Notes: generated from the letters alone by a model not told the origin. Positions 42,817-52,574 are shown, counted from the first letter of the stretch. The stretch: 64,000 nucleotides of DNA from WFQV01 sp964611145 (GCA_964611145.1 CAZSYM010000006.1:1-64000); one strand, 5' to 3'. Made by a program: numbers and translations.

Positions 42817-44997
42817 CTAAAAATAGTAAAGATATTTTATTTTGAACACTGCAGCGCGGTCCGTGGTTTTCATTGCAAGGGGTGAAATCAAATTGCCGTT
42901 CTCGTCGTATTCGCCGATTCTTTGTCCCACTTCGTTGATTGCAAAGTAAATCCAACTTTTGGGAGAAAAATTGTAACTGAAAAGAAAACCCAAAACGATT
43001 TGTTCTAATTTCGAAGAGGAGCGAAGAAAAACATTATCCACGTAAAGTCGCAAGTTCAAATTGTTAAAGGGAGTAAGCGAAAAGAACGGACGGGAGTTAT
43101 ATGTGATTTCCTCGGTTGTTCCGTTCGGTTTTAATTCGATAAAAATATCCGCCGAAGTGCCGAGGCTTAGAAAAACAAAAGGTTTGAACTCCCCGAAAAC
43201 ATTGGCGCTGACGAGTCCCCCGGCGTATCCTCGCCGAAAATTATACGTTTTGGAATAAGCGATGTTAAAATTGCCGTGATATTTGGGATTTCCAAAGTAG
43301 TAAGTTGAAAATTGTGCTAAGAAGCTGTTGTATTTTATGTTAAGATCCTTTGAACGTCCTAATAGAAATGTTATGTTTATACCAGCCATATTTCGGAATT
43401 GCACGGAAATTCCCCCACCTAATTGTCTGTCCGTGTAAGCGTCCTCGTCGGTGTATTCCAGCATAGCAACTCCAAAAAGCATAACGGATTGAACACTTCC
43501 CTTGCGAGGTACCCAACGGGGACCGCCACCGTATGTGAAATTTGCGGAACCTCTCCACGGGACAAAACCGATTTGACTTACATCGAAATTCTTTCCTATA
43601 TAACGAAATTGTGCAAGGTTAAACCATGAGCTTTTGATTTGTGAAAAGCCTGTGGATATTGCAAAATCTCCTTTCGAGTCTTTAAACGAGCGGGCAATCT
43701 GATATGCAAGTTGCCAATCCGATTTTCTAAAAGCACCGTCTATGTCCACTACGCCGTAATTATGCCCTTCTTCGTGCTTGCCTGCAAAGAGGATTCCGGC
43801 GGAGGAATTACCCCAAATTTGCTTTTTGATTCTTGCCGCTCCGAATGTCGCACGTTTTTCAACATATTTGTTTCCGCCATAGGAATATTCTTTTTCGCCT
43901 GTTAAAGCTATCAAAGCGCCGTATTCAAAGCCTTTGGTTCTACCGAATGCTTTTGTGCCGAATAACAACGGTGTTTCCGAGCCGTCCCGCAATTTTTTAC
44001 CTATGCGCCTTGAGTAGAAAAGCTCCAACGGTCGGTAGAAACCCATATTGCGTAGTTTTCCCGCGGCTGTAAAAGTTTCTCGTCCTTCTGTAAAGAAAGG
44101 GCGTCTTTCCTGAAAATAACTTTCGTATCGCGAAATGTTAAAGTTGTAGGGGTCGGCTTCCACCTGTGCAAAGTCGGGATTGAAGGTCATCTGCAAAGTT
44201 AATTTTGGAGAAGGATTGTAAAATATATCCAATCCCGCATCGCTTTGCCAGTCATATTTGCCTTCGATGTTGTAAGTGGCTTTTGTAATACCCACGGGAT
44301 AGACCTCTAAACTCAAGCCGTGAATTTTGGGGCGGAAGCCGTCGAAAATCAACGAACCGAATTTCGATATGCGCTGTCCCTCGTTCTCTGCATAGCTTAT
44401 CCAATAAATGTCTTCGTGTAAGTGAGGAATGTAGCGGTCGAAGTCCAAGCCCCATGCAAAAAGCTTCTCGTCGTATTGTATGGATTTGTACGGAATTTCA
44501 ATTTCGACCGCATAACCCCAGCTGTAAATTTTCGAGGAGGCGAACCAGATGCCGTCCCAACTATAATCACGATTTCGTGCGTCGTCGAGTAATCGACAGT
44601 CGCTTCTTACTCCGGAAGCCGAGACGCCGAATTTGTAAGCCGTGCGCTTATCTCCGAAGGTATCCAGCATTATTGAAACGGCGTCTCCCGTGCGCTCGTC
44701 TAACATTCCACTGTTCGCTTGAATTTCTGCGGGATCGTCGTAGCATACGAAAAGACAATAAAGCGAGGATTCCGTCGAGAGTAATTTCGCTACCGTTTTT
44801 CTTTGAGGCGTGGAATTAGGATATGGCTGAAATTCCACAAAGTCGCTCGTGGAATCCGCCTCTTGCCACGCGTTTTCTATTATGCCGTCTATGATTATCT
44901 TCTTGTCGGTTTTCTTTAAGTGAATGATTTTTGCCTGTCCGAAAGCGGCGTTTGTCAAAATGAAAATTGCAAAAAGCAAAGTGAATATTTTTTGCAT
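42817..44997 (-). CDS. DUF5916 protein: CBM9-like domain plus outer-membrane barrel
   Basis: A 726-residue exported protein. The signal peptide (to AFGQ) is followed by a carbohydrate-binding family 9-like domain (about 25-215), recognised by IIIDGIIENAWQEADSTSDFVEFQPYP and FDRYIPHLHEDIYWISYAENEGQRISKFGSL. The rest (about 225-726) is the DUF5916 region, with FNPDFAQVEADPYNFNISRYESYFQERRPFFTEG, and reads as a large transmembrane beta-barrel ending in the aromatic FKIKYLYYF. Members are abundant in FCB-group bacteria; the function is unclear. ATG 44997 has GGGAGAAAC upstream and replaces an earlier frame opening with no signal peptide. Archease follows 2 bases later. Confidence 0.87.
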   Translation of the reverse strand: MQKIFTLLFAIFILTNAAFGQAKIIHLKKTDKKIIIDGIIENAWQEADSTSDFVEFQPYPNSTPQRKTVAKLLSTESSLYCLFVCYDDPAEIQANSGMLDERTGDAVSIMLDTFGDKRTAYKFGVSASGVRSDCRLLDDARNRDYSWDGIWFASSKIYSWGYAVEIEIPYKSIQYDEKLFAWGLDFDRYIPHLHEDIYWISYAENEGQRISKFGSLIFDGFRPKIHGLSLEVYPVGITKATYNIEGKYDWQSDAGLDIFYNPSPKLTLQMTFNPDFAQVEADPYNFNISRYESYFQERRPFFTEGRETFTAAGKLRNMGFYRPLELFYSRRIGKKLRDGSETPLLFGTKAFGRTKGFEYGALIALTGEKEYSYGGNKYVEKRATFGAARIKKQIWGNSSAGILFAGKHEEGHNYGVVDIDGAFRKSDWQLAYQIARSFKDSKGDFAISTGFSQIKSSWFNLAQFRYIGKNFDVSQIGFVPWRGSANFTYGGGPRWVPRKGSVQSVMLFGVAMLEYTDEDAYTDRQLGGGISVQFRNMAGINITFLLGRSKDLNIKYNSFLAQFSTYYFGNPKYHGNFNIAYSKTYNFRRGYAGGLVSANVFGEFKPFVFLSLGTSADIFIELKPNGTTEEITYNSRPFFSLTPFNNLNLRLYVDNVFLRSSSKLEQIVLGFLFSYNFSPKSWIYFAINEVGQRIGEYDENGNLISPLAMKTTDRAAVFKIKYLYYF

Positions 44998-45091
44998 TGT
45001 TTCTCCCGATTGTTTTGACTTTAGACTAATCAAAAATAAATTTGTTACATGTCTTTGAAAAAATATCACGAATTTTCGTGAAGGAGAAAAA

Positions 45092-45634
45092 ATGGTTTAC
45101 AAGAAATTGTTGGAGACTATTAGGGAAAATATTGACCCTATGGCTAATCAATGGGCGGACGAAGTCCAAGCAAGCGAATTTTTTAAAACCTATCAGAAAT
45201 TTGAGAGAGACGAGATTAAACGCAGAGCCGGAATTTTATTTGCTAAACTTGCACAATGGCTTGAATCTGGCGGGGATTACAAGGAGAGTGAAAAGTATTT
45301 TATAGAGTTGGGACGCGAGCGTTTTCGTGAAGGTTTTCCCCTGCCGGAAGTTCATCTGGCGATCTATGTAACCAAAAAAATATTTTGGAAAAATATTGAT
45401 TGGCGGGATGCTATTACGGGTAGCTTCCGAACTGACCATGCCACGCAAATAATGAGTGTGCTTAACGATTATTTCGATTTAGGTAATTATTATGTTACCC
45501 GCGGCTATTTTCGTGAGTTGCTGGAAAAGATGAGTGACCAGCAATGCTTCAAACGCGACGAGCTTGAATTTGTTCTCTGTAAGGGGCTTTCCGAAAAGGA
45601 AGTCTGGAAGAAAGAAGACTTTGGTTTGGAGTAG
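45092..45634 (+). CDS. RsbRD N-terminal-like single-domain protein
   Basis: A 180-residue, largely helical cytoplasmic protein. Residues about 10-150 resemble the RsbRD_N domain found at the N-terminus of stressosome proteins and some histidine kinases: NQWADEVQASEFFKTYQKF, then helices with LAQWLESGGDYKESEKYFIELGRERFREGFPLPEVHLAIY and a final YYVTRGYFREL helix. It lacks the STAS or kinase domain that normally follows; the C-terminal 30 residues are charged and end DFGLE. It may be a stand-alone sensor or partner subunit. GAAGGAGAAA precedes ATG 45092. It is divergent from the DUF5916 gene and followed by a 117-base gap. Confidence 0.65.
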   Translation: MVYKKLLETIRENIDPMANQWADEVQASEFFKTYQKFERDEIKRRAGILFAKLAQWLESGGDYKESEKYFIELGRERFREGFPLPEVHLAIYVTKKIFWKNIDWRDAITGSFRTDHATQIMSVLNDYFDLGNYYVTRGYFRELLEKMSDQQCFKRDELEFVLCKGLSEKEVWKKEDFGLE

Positions 45635-45751
45635 TGTAGTGTTTTAGGTTAGAATAACATCTCATTTTTATAGAGGATTGTGAGAAAACGGTGTTTGTGG
45701 GATTTAGAAAATTGTAATTGAAAATGAATTTAATAAGTCGCGAGGCTGAAG

Positions 45752-47644
45752 ATGAAAAGATTTTTCTTCTTAACAATTTTTGTTTTTGGAGGTATGCTTC
45801 TGGCACAAAGTTCTTCGCTCTATTTGCCGTTGAATGTAAAGGCATCTTACGATTCCGGTATTCGAAATTATGACGGAACTCCCGGCAAAAATTATTGGCA
45901 GAACAAATCGGTTTATAATATTTCTGCGGAGCTTTTTCCCGATAGCTCGATTTTGAAAGGGCGGGAAACCGTAAAATATTTTAACAATAGTCCCGATACT
46001 CTCGGACTTATAGTGGTAAGGCTTTATCAAAACATCTTCAAGCCCGAAGCCACACGCGATTGGCTTTTCAATAAGTTGGGATTTACGGACGGGGATGTCC
46101 TTGAATTTATTGAGGTTAACGGCGATACGCTCGATTTGAGTGTGGAAAGCAAGGATGTCTCCTTCGGTTCTACGAATTTATTTATTCATCTTACAAAACC
46201 TCTTATGCCTAAAGATTCGGCTGTTATAAAATTTAAATGGCATTTTAAAATTCCTTCGGTGATTCAATTGAGAATGGGAGATTATGGCGAGGGCGATATG
46301 TTCGTTAGTTATTGGTATCCGCAGATAAGTGTTTACGATGATGTGGACGGTTGGGACGTGTTGGATTATTCGGGGAGCGTGGAGTTTTATAACGACTTCT
46401 CCGATTTCGATTTCAGAATCGCCGTGCCGGATAATTTTACCATCTGGGCGACGGGGGATTTGATGAATCCCGATTCGGTTTATAGTAAGGAGATTTTGGC
46501 AAAGTTGGAGAAAGCGAAACGGAGCGACGAAACGGTTCATATAATTACGAAGGAGGAGCGGGAGGCAAAAAGCGTAACGGTTCATCGCCCTAAGAATGTA
46601 TGGCACTTTTCAGCGAAAAATGTTACCGATGTCTCCTTCGCTGTTAGCGATAATTATTTGTGGGACGGTGCAAGTGTGATTGTGGATAGCTCCACCGGTA
46701 GGCGAGCATTAACAAGCGTCGTTTATGAAGACGGCGCACCGAATTATGACGAAGGCGCTCAATTCGCTCGCGCCACTATAGGTTATCTCGCCAACGACTT
46801 GCCGGGCTTTCATTATCCCTATTCTCATCATACGACCTTTTGCAATAAGAAAAGCGGTGGGGGAATGGAGACCCCTATGATGGCAGACGACGGTGCGCCT
46901 TCATTAAGACCGCGAACAATAGGCTTGATAGCTCATGAAATTACCCATACTTATTTCCCTTTTATTATGGGGACTAACGAGAGAAAATACGCGTGGATGG
47001 ACGAGGGCTGGGCGACGTTCTTCCCGACTGAAATAATTGCGGGTTTCGAGCCGGATTATGATTATTGGAGCGGGATTGTCTCGCGTTACGAAAATGCCGC
47101 GGGAAAAGAAGCGGAACTGCCTCCCATTGTGCTTTCCTATATGAACAGAGGAAAGTATCGCAGAATAGCTTTTTATAATCGCCCCGCATGCGCGTATATG
47201 GAACTGAAAAATTTGTTGGGACGGGAGTTGTTCAAAAAAGCGCTTCTTGCTTATATGCAACGTTGGCATGGCAAACATCCTTTGCCGTATGATTTCTTCT
47301 TTACAATTAACGATGTTGCAAAGAAAAATCTTGATTGGTTTTGGAAGCCCTGGTTCTTTGAATACGGTTATCCCGACCTTGCCATTGAATCGGTGACTGT
47401 AAACAAAGATGAAGTGAAGGTAAAAATAGCCAAGCTGGGTAATGTGCCTACGCGGGTAAAGGTCTCTTTGGTTTTTGCCGACGGTGAGGTGCAAACAAAA
47501 GAATTGAAAGCCGATGTGTGGGCTAAGGGTGATAAAGCGGTAACGATAAAATTTGTAACGAATAAAAAGGTTGCGAAAGTATTGTTGGGCGACAAGCATA
47601 TCCCCGATTCTTTTAGAGATAATAATATTTATGAAATTAGGTGA
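45752..47644 (+). CDS. Secreted M1-family metallopeptidase, second copy
   Basis: A 630-residue exported zinc peptidase with a signal peptide ending LLAQ. The M1 N-terminal domain includes DSSILKGRETVKYFNNSPD; the catalytic domain has GGGMETPMM (GAMEN equivalent) and HEITHTYFPFIMG with His395, Glu396, His399 and Glu418 (MDEGWATF). The C-terminus is a short beta domain without a T9SS sorting sequence, unlike the peptidase at 40291, so this enzyme may stay in the periplasm. Sequence divergence from the other copy is high, which argues against recent duplication. GAGG is 6 bases upstream of ATG 45752. The transporter gene starts directly after its stop. Confidence 0.9.
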   Translation: MKRFFFLTIFVFGGMLLAQSSSLYLPLNVKASYDSGIRNYDGTPGKNYWQNKSVYNISAELFPDSSILKGRETVKYFNNSPDTLGLIVVRLYQNIFKPEATRDWLFNKLGFTDGDVLEFIEVNGDTLDLSVESKDVSFGSTNLFIHLTKPLMPKDSAVIKFKWHFKIPSVIQLRMGDYGEGDMFVSYWYPQISVYDDVDGWDVLDYSGSVEFYNDFSDFDFRIAVPDNFTIWATGDLMNPDSVYSKEILAKLEKAKRSDETVHIITKEEREAKSVTVHRPKNVWHFSAKNVTDVSFAVSDNYLWDGASVIVDSSTGRRALTSVVYEDGAPNYDEGAQFARATIGYLANDLPGFHYPYSHHTTFCNKKSGGGMETPMMADDGAPSLRPRTIGLIAHEITHTYFPFIMGTNERKYAWMDEGWATFFPTEIIAGFEPDYDYWSGIVSRYENAAGKEAELPPIVLSYMNRGKYRRIAFYNRPACAYMELKNLLGRELFKKALLAYMQRWHGKHPLPYDFFFTINDVAKKNLDWFWKPWFFEYGYPDLAIESVTVNKDEVKVKIAKLGNVPTRVKVSLVFADGEVQTKELKADVWAKGDKAVTIKFVTNKKVAKVLLGDKHIPDSFRDNNIYEIR

Positions 47645-48829
47645 TTGGTGAAATCGGATTTGAGGGGTAAGGAAGAAAAATTTCGTCTGGCGGATGTTTT
47701 AACTGTTTCCTTCGGGCATTTTGTTCATGATGTTTTTTCTTCTTTCCTTGCCCCTATACTTCCGCTTCTTATTGAAAAACTTAATATGTCCCTTTCTTTG
47801 GCGGGTGTGCTTTCTCTTATCCAAAGAATCCCTTCCCTCTTGAATCCGCTGGTGGGTTTAGCCGCCGATAAAATCTCCGTAAAATATTTGCTCGCAATAG
47901 CTCCGACGATTACCGCCGTGAGTATGAGCCTTTTGGGCATTGCTCCTCATTATACCGTGCTTATGATACTTTTGTTGTTTATGGGTTTTGGCGCTTCGAT
48001 GTTTCATGTGCCGGGACCGGTGGTGATTAAAAATGTTTCGGGCGATAGAATCGGTAAGGGAATGAGCTTTTTTATGGTCGGAGGCGAGATTGCAAGGAGT
48101 GTTTCGCCACTTGTGATTCTTGGCGCTGTTTCTTTATGGGGACTTGAGGGAACATATCGTTTGATACCGTTCGGTGTGATTACCTCGATTGTCCTTTTTG
48201 TGAGGTTAAGAAATGTTAAGATAGAAAAGGGAAAGGATAACGAAAAGGAAATCGAAAAGGTAAAAGATACATTGCGGGAGATAACCCCTTTGTTTATTAC
48301 TCTTGCCGGTGTTACGTTTTTTCTTGCCTTGCTAAAGGGAGCTTTAACTGCTTTTTTGCCGACTTTTATCACTATGAAAGGGCAGAGCTTGTGGGCGGGC
48401 GGAATTTCCCTTACGGCGTTGCAAATTTCCGGCGCATTCGGTTCTTTCCTTGCCGGAACTTATTCGGATAAAATAGGAAGACGGAAAACCCTTTTGATTA
48501 TTGCCGTCGTTGCTCCTTTTTTGATGATTGCATTTAATTTTGCAGGGAGAGAATTTGCTATCCCCATTTTGCTTTTGTTGGGGGTTTTTATTTTCGGCTC
48601 CACGCCCGTTATTCTTGCGATAGTTAACGATAACGCCTCTCTCCGTCCCGCCTTTGTTAATGGACTTTATATCACGCTCAATTTCGGAATTGGCGGCGCG
48701 GCGGTGTTCCTCGTAGGATTGTTGGGCGATGTTCTCGGACTTTTGACAACGTACAAAATAGTAGGCTTTACGGCGTTTTTCTCCCTCCCTTTTGTTATTT
48801 TGCTTTCTAAATTCAAAATTGAAAAATAA
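47645..48829 (+). CDS. MFS transporter, fosmidomycin-resistance-like
   Basis: A 394-residue inner-membrane protein with about twelve transmembrane helices. The opening SFGHFVHDVFSSFLAPILPLLIEKL, with His and Asp in helix 1, matches the Fsr/fosmidomycin-resistance branch of the major facilitator superfamily; the middle loop (VKIEKGKDNEKEIEKVKD) separates the halves, and YSDKIGRRKTLLI is the second-half MFS motif. Likely a drug or metabolite exporter driven by the proton gradient. The frame opens with TTG 47645 immediately after the peptidase stop; GTG 47648 is an equally good start with AGGTG close upstream. Confidence 0.88.
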   Translation: MVKSDLRGKEEKFRLADVLTVSFGHFVHDVFSSFLAPILPLLIEKLNMSLSLAGVLSLIQRIPSLLNPLVGLAADKISVKYLLAIAPTITAVSMSLLGIAPHYTVLMILLLFMGFGASMFHVPGPVVIKNVSGDRIGKGMSFFMVGGEIARSVSPLVILGAVSLWGLEGTYRLIPFGVITSIVLFVRLRNVKIEKGKDNEKEIEKVKDTLREITPLFITLAGVTFFLALLKGALTAFLPTFITMKGQSLWAGGISLTALQISGAFGSFLAGTYSDKIGRRKTLLIIAVVAPFLMIAFNFAGREFAIPILLLLGVFIFGSTPVILAIVNDNASLRPAFVNGLYITLNFGIGGAAVFLVGLLGDVLGLLTTYKIVGFTAFFSLPFVILLSKFKIEK

Positions 48830-48840
48830 GAGGAAGTAAA

Positions 48841-49533
48841 ATGGATGTCGAATTGACCTATTTGGAAAATTTTCCTTTTGAGACCGCCAAGTATTTGGAA
48901 TTGCTTTCGAAAAATAATAATCGGGAATGGTTCCATTCTCACAAAAAAGAATACGAAGAAATGTTTCTTAAACCCGCCCAAGCTTTTGTTCAAATTATGG
49001 GATTAAAATTAAAGGAGCTTTCCGAGAATTTTGTGGCTATTCCGAAAGTTGATAAGTCGATTTTTCGTATTTACAAAGATGCTCGTTTTTCGAAAGGGGC
49101 GCCGCCGTATAAGACTCATCTCGGTATAATAATTTGGGAAGGGACGAGGACGAAAAAAGAATGTTCCGGTTTCTATTTTCAAGTGGAACCGAAAGAGTAT
49201 TTGATTGGAGCGGGTGTTTATCGTTTCGGTAAGGAGCAATTGAAACTTTTCCGAAATCGGGTTTGCGACGAACGTAGCGGTAGCGATTTACAGAACGCAA
49301 TTGACTCTTTGAATCGAAAGGGGTATGAGGTGGGCGAGAAAATTTTCAAACAAACTCCGCGAGGTTTCGGGGAAGAATGTTTTTCCAAAGATTTACTGCT
49401 TTTCGGAGGGCTTTATTCGGGAAGAAGCGGAAAGATTGAAGAGCTGAGGGGGAAAGATATCTTCGAATTTTCTTTCGAAATATTCAAGGATGTGCTCCCG
49501 CTTCATGAGTGGATGGTGCAAAATTTGGGGTGA
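48841..49533 (+). CDS. DUF2461 family protein
   Basis: A 230-residue cytoplasmic protein of the widespread but uncharacterised DUF2461 (TIGR02453) family. Signatures: LELLSKNNNREWFHSHKKEYEE near the N-terminus, SIFRIYKDARFSKGAPPYKTHLG, and a GFYFQVEPKEYLIGAGVYRF strand pair. No catalytic motif is established for the family. GAGGAAG precedes ATG 48841, 11 bases after the transporter stop, so the two are probably co-transcribed. It converges on alaS with a single base between the stops. Confidence 0.9.
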   Translation: MDVELTYLENFPFETAKYLELLSKNNNREWFHSHKKEYEEMFLKPAQAFVQIMGLKLKELSENFVAIPKVDKSIFRIYKDARFSKGAPPYKTHLGIIIWEGTRTKKECSGFYFQVEPKEYLIGAGVYRFGKEQLKLFRNRVCDERSGSDLQNAIDSLNRKGYEVGEKIFKQTPRGFGEECFSKDLLLFGGLYSGRSGKIEELRGKDIFEFSFEIFKDVLPLHEWMVQNLG

Positions 49534-49534
49534 A

Positions 49535-52351
49535 TCAACTCAATGAGTTTTTTACTATTTGCGGGAAAGCCTCTATAGCCTTTTGAATGTCGTCTGTATT
49601 TTTCCCGCCTGCCGTTGCCAGATGCGGTCTTCCGCCACCGCCACCGCCGACTATTTTTGCCGCTTCGCCAACCAATTTACCGGCGAGTAATTTTTTCTCT
49701 TTTATCAAATCATCGGTGACTACGCAGACCATTCCCACCTTCTCTCCGAAATTTGCGACGAGCAATCCTGCTCCGCTTTTCATTTTATTGCGCAATTCAT
49801 CCCCGAATGATTTTAATTCGTTCATGTCATTCGCTTTTATCTCGTCGGCGTAAACGGCGACACCGGAAACGTCGATTTTCTTTGTCAGCAGTTTTTCAAT
49901 TGAACCTAATTTCGATTTCAATTCGAGTTCGGAAATTGTTTTCTCCAGCTTTTTCTTTTCGCTTGTTAGTTCGGAGATTTTCTTTTCGGCTTTTTCCAAT
50001 TCGGCTTCTTTTTCATAAATGTATTTTTCTACTCCGAAGCCTGTTACCGCTTCTATTCTTCTTACTCCGCTTGCTACGGCTGTTTCCTGGGTGATTTTGA
50101 ACATGTTAATTTCGGAAGTGTTGCGCACGTGCGTTCCTCCGCAGAATTCCATGGAGTAATCCCCGAACTGAACCACATTTACGCGCTCTCCGTATTTATC
50201 CCCGAAAAACATAAGCGCGCCCATTTTTTTTGCTTCGTCAAAGGGTATATCGCGGTGATGCGTCATCGGAATGTTTTTTCGGATTACGGAGTTTATTTCT
50301 TCTTCTATTTTTCTTTGTTCTTCTTTTGTTACTTTTTGAAAATGGGAAAAATCGAAACGGAGCCTATCGGCGCCCACATATGAACCTGCTTGCTTTACGT
50401 GCGTGCCTAAAATTTTACGTAAGGCGGCGTGGAGCAAATGCGTGGCGGAATGATTCCGCATAATGTCCCAGCGTATTTTCTCGTTGACTCGTAAAAACAC
50501 GTTTGTGCCGATTTCGAAACGATAATTTTTGTCGTTGGAAACGACGTGAATTATACGGTTTTTTATCTTTAATAAATCAATTACCTCGAAGTAATTTTCA
50601 CCGACGTTTACAAAGCCTTCGTCGTTTACCTGCCCGCCTGCTTCCACGTAGAAAGGTGATTTGTCGAAGACGAGAAATGTTTTCCCGTCCTTGTCCACGG
50701 TAGCGAGGATTTTCGATGTAGTCATGAACGAATCGTATCCGGTGAATTCGGTTTCGGGGAGCGAATCTATATTTAGGTCTTTTTCGATTTCGTCGGAATC
50801 GTAAGCGCCTGCGATTTTTTTCTTTGTGGATTCCCGCGCACGTGTCTTTTGTTGTTCCATTAATTCGTTGAATTTTTCGAAATCTATTTTCAGTCCTTTC
50901 TCGCGCGCCATTAATTCGACAAGGTCCGTGGGAAATCCGTAGGTGTCATACAATTTGAAAATGTGTTCACCGGAAATATACTTATTTGCTTTGCGTGCGG
51001 CGGCAAAGAGGAGTTTTCTTATTTCTTCGTGCTGTATTTCCTTGGCTTTTTCGGCAAGTTTCCACAGCTCTTTGCCGAGATTTTCCAAAGTGAATTTATC
51101 TTTGTTTTTGATTATTTCGTTATATTTTTCGAGTATTTCTTTATTGCCGAAAGATTCTATTTTATTTTTGAACGAGGTTAATTCCTTAATGACGGATTCG
51201 GTATCGACGGAGCTTATCTCCTTTGCCACTTGTTCGAACAGAGTAAGCCCGCGGTCGAGTGTTACATTAAAACTTTCTTCTTCCGCCTTGATAATTTTTT
51301 CAATGGATGCTTGGTGTTGTTTGATTTCCGGAAAAACTTCTCCCATTCCTCCGCCAGCTTTGTATATCACTATCTCTACCAGTTTGTAGAGAAAAGGTTC
51401 GGTTAAGCCTATTTTACGTCCGTATCGTGCCGCACGCCTTAGAATTCGACGCAGGACGTAACTTCTCCCTTCATTGCCCGGGCTGGCACCATCGGCAATT
51501 GCAAAGGTGAGCGTACGGATATGGTCCGCAATTACGCGCATTGCAACTTGATTATTTTCGCCTCGATATTTTTCTCCGCTTAATTCTTCTATGGCTTCGA
51601 GTAAAGGGACAAAAATATCCGTATCATAATTGGAGAGTTTTCCTTGCAATACCGCAACCAACCGTTCAAAACCCATTCCCGTGTCCACATGTTTTTGTGG
51701 CAATTCGTGCAATACGCCTTCTTTATCTCTGTTGTATTGAATAAATACCAAATTCCAAAGTTCTATACATCTCGGGTCACCGGCGTTTACCCATTCGGGA
51801 TTGTCGTAATCGGCGCTTAGATTTATATGAATTTCGGAAGAAGGACCGCATGGTCCCGTATCGCCCATTTCCCAGAAATTGTCTTTTTCGTCAAAACGTA
51901 GGATGTGCTTCGGATTGATGTCCGTTTTGTTTTTCCAGACTTCATAAGCCTCGTCGTCCGTTCGGAAAACGGTAGCCCAGAGCCTTTCTTTCGGTAGTTT
52001 CCAAACTTCCGTTAAAAGCTCCCATGCCCAAACGATGGCTTCTTCCTTGTAATAATCTCCGAAAGACCAATTACCCAACATTTCGAAGAAAGTGTGATGG
52101 TAAGTGTCATGCCCGACTTCCTCCAGGTCGTTGTGTTTACCGCTTACGCGAATGCATTTTTGAGTGTCCGCCGCTCGTTTGTAATCTCTTTTCCCTTTCC
52201 CGAGAAAAATATCTTTGAATTGGTTCATCCCGGCATTTGTAAAGAGCAAAGTCGGGTCGTCGTAAGGTATAACGGGGGCGCTCGGGACAATCACATGTCC
52301 TTTATTTTTAAAAAAATCCAAAAATTGCTGTCGTATTTCCTTGGAAGTCAT
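49535..52351 (-). CDS. alaS: Alanyl-tRNA synthetase
   Basis: Charges tRNA-Ala and edits mischarged Ser/Gly. The 938-residue protein has a class II core (RQQFLDFFKNKGHVIVPSAPVIPYDDPTLLFTNAGMNQFK; tRNA-binding region to about 460), the editing domain with zinc motif HSATHLLHA and CGGTHV, a coiled coil (EAELEKAEKKISELTSEKKKLEK) and the C-Ala domain with GGGGGGRPHLATAGG. Everything expected is present, with an insertion of about 70 residues near 390-460 that is rich in charged helix. ATG 52351 with AAAAAGGAA upstream gives the family N-terminus; a longer frame from 52420 is not needed. It stands as a single-gene unit. Confidence 0.97.
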   Translation of the reverse strand: MTSKEIRQQFLDFFKNKGHVIVPSAPVIPYDDPTLLFTNAGMNQFKDIFLGKGKRDYKRAADTQKCIRVSGKHNDLEEVGHDTYHHTFFEMLGNWSFGDYYKEEAIVWAWELLTEVWKLPKERLWATVFRTDDEAYEVWKNKTDINPKHILRFDEKDNFWEMGDTGPCGPSSEIHINLSADYDNPEWVNAGDPRCIELWNLVFIQYNRDKEGVLHELPQKHVDTGMGFERLVAVLQGKLSNYDTDIFVPLLEAIEELSGEKYRGENNQVAMRVIADHIRTLTFAIADGASPGNEGRSYVLRRILRRAARYGRKIGLTEPFLYKLVEIVIYKAGGGMGEVFPEIKQHQASIEKIIKAEEESFNVTLDRGLTLFEQVAKEISSVDTESVIKELTSFKNKIESFGNKEILEKYNEIIKNKDKFTLENLGKELWKLAEKAKEIQHEEIRKLLFAAARKANKYISGEHIFKLYDTYGFPTDLVELMAREKGLKIDFEKFNELMEQQKTRARESTKKKIAGAYDSDEIEKDLNIDSLPETEFTGYDSFMTTSKILATVDKDGKTFLVFDKSPFYVEAGGQVNDEGFVNVGENYFEVIDLLKIKNRIIHVVSNDKNYRFEIGTNVFLRVNEKIRWDIMRNHSATHLLHAALRKILGTHVKQAGSYVGADRLRFDFSHFQKVTKEEQRKIEEEINSVIRKNIPMTHHRDIPFDEAKKMGALMFFGDKYGERVNVVQFGDYSMEFCGGTHVRNTSEINMFKITQETAVASGVRRIEAVTGFGVEKYIYEKEAELEKAEKKISELTSEKKKLEKTISELELKSKLGSIEKLLTKKIDVSGVAVYADEIKANDMNELKSFGDELRNKMKSGAGLLVANFGEKVGMVCVVTDDLIKEKKLLAGKLVGEAAKIVGGGGGGRPHLATAGGKNTDDIQKAIEAFPQIVKNSLS

Positions 52352-52514
52352 TTCCTTTTTCCTTTTTGATTCAAGGTGCAAATATAATAAAATGAGTCTT
52401 AAACCTCTGCTCGCATACAAACAAATTTGGAAATAGCATGCGTAATAGTAATTAGAACAGATTAAAAAACATAGTTGGAAGAAAAAATACGAGGCGTAGT
52501 TTTTTTTACTTCGA

Positions 52515-52545
52515 TTGATTTTTACAAACCTTCATTTTACCTTTA
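52515..52545 (+). promoter_or_regulatory. Promoter of the sigma/anti-sigma pair (Bacteroidota-type elements)
   Basis: TTG (52515-52517), exactly 20 bases, then TACCTTTA (52538-52545), a 7/8 match to TAnnTTTG with correct spacing. Transcription would begin near 52552, leaving a leader of only about 23 bases. This is the cleanest promoter match found in the window. Confidence 0.5.
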
Positions 52546-52574
52546 CATAATTAAAAATAAATTTAACGGCTAAG

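Noticed and set aside
42815..42955. N-terminal extension of archease by 47 codons
   Set aside because: It would overlap the coding end of the DUF5916 gene; the archease family N-terminus and AGGT site place the start at 42814.
46904..47599. 231-codon open frame antisense to the second M1 peptidase
   Set aside because: Covers the HEITH zinc site of the sense gene; no independent evidence.
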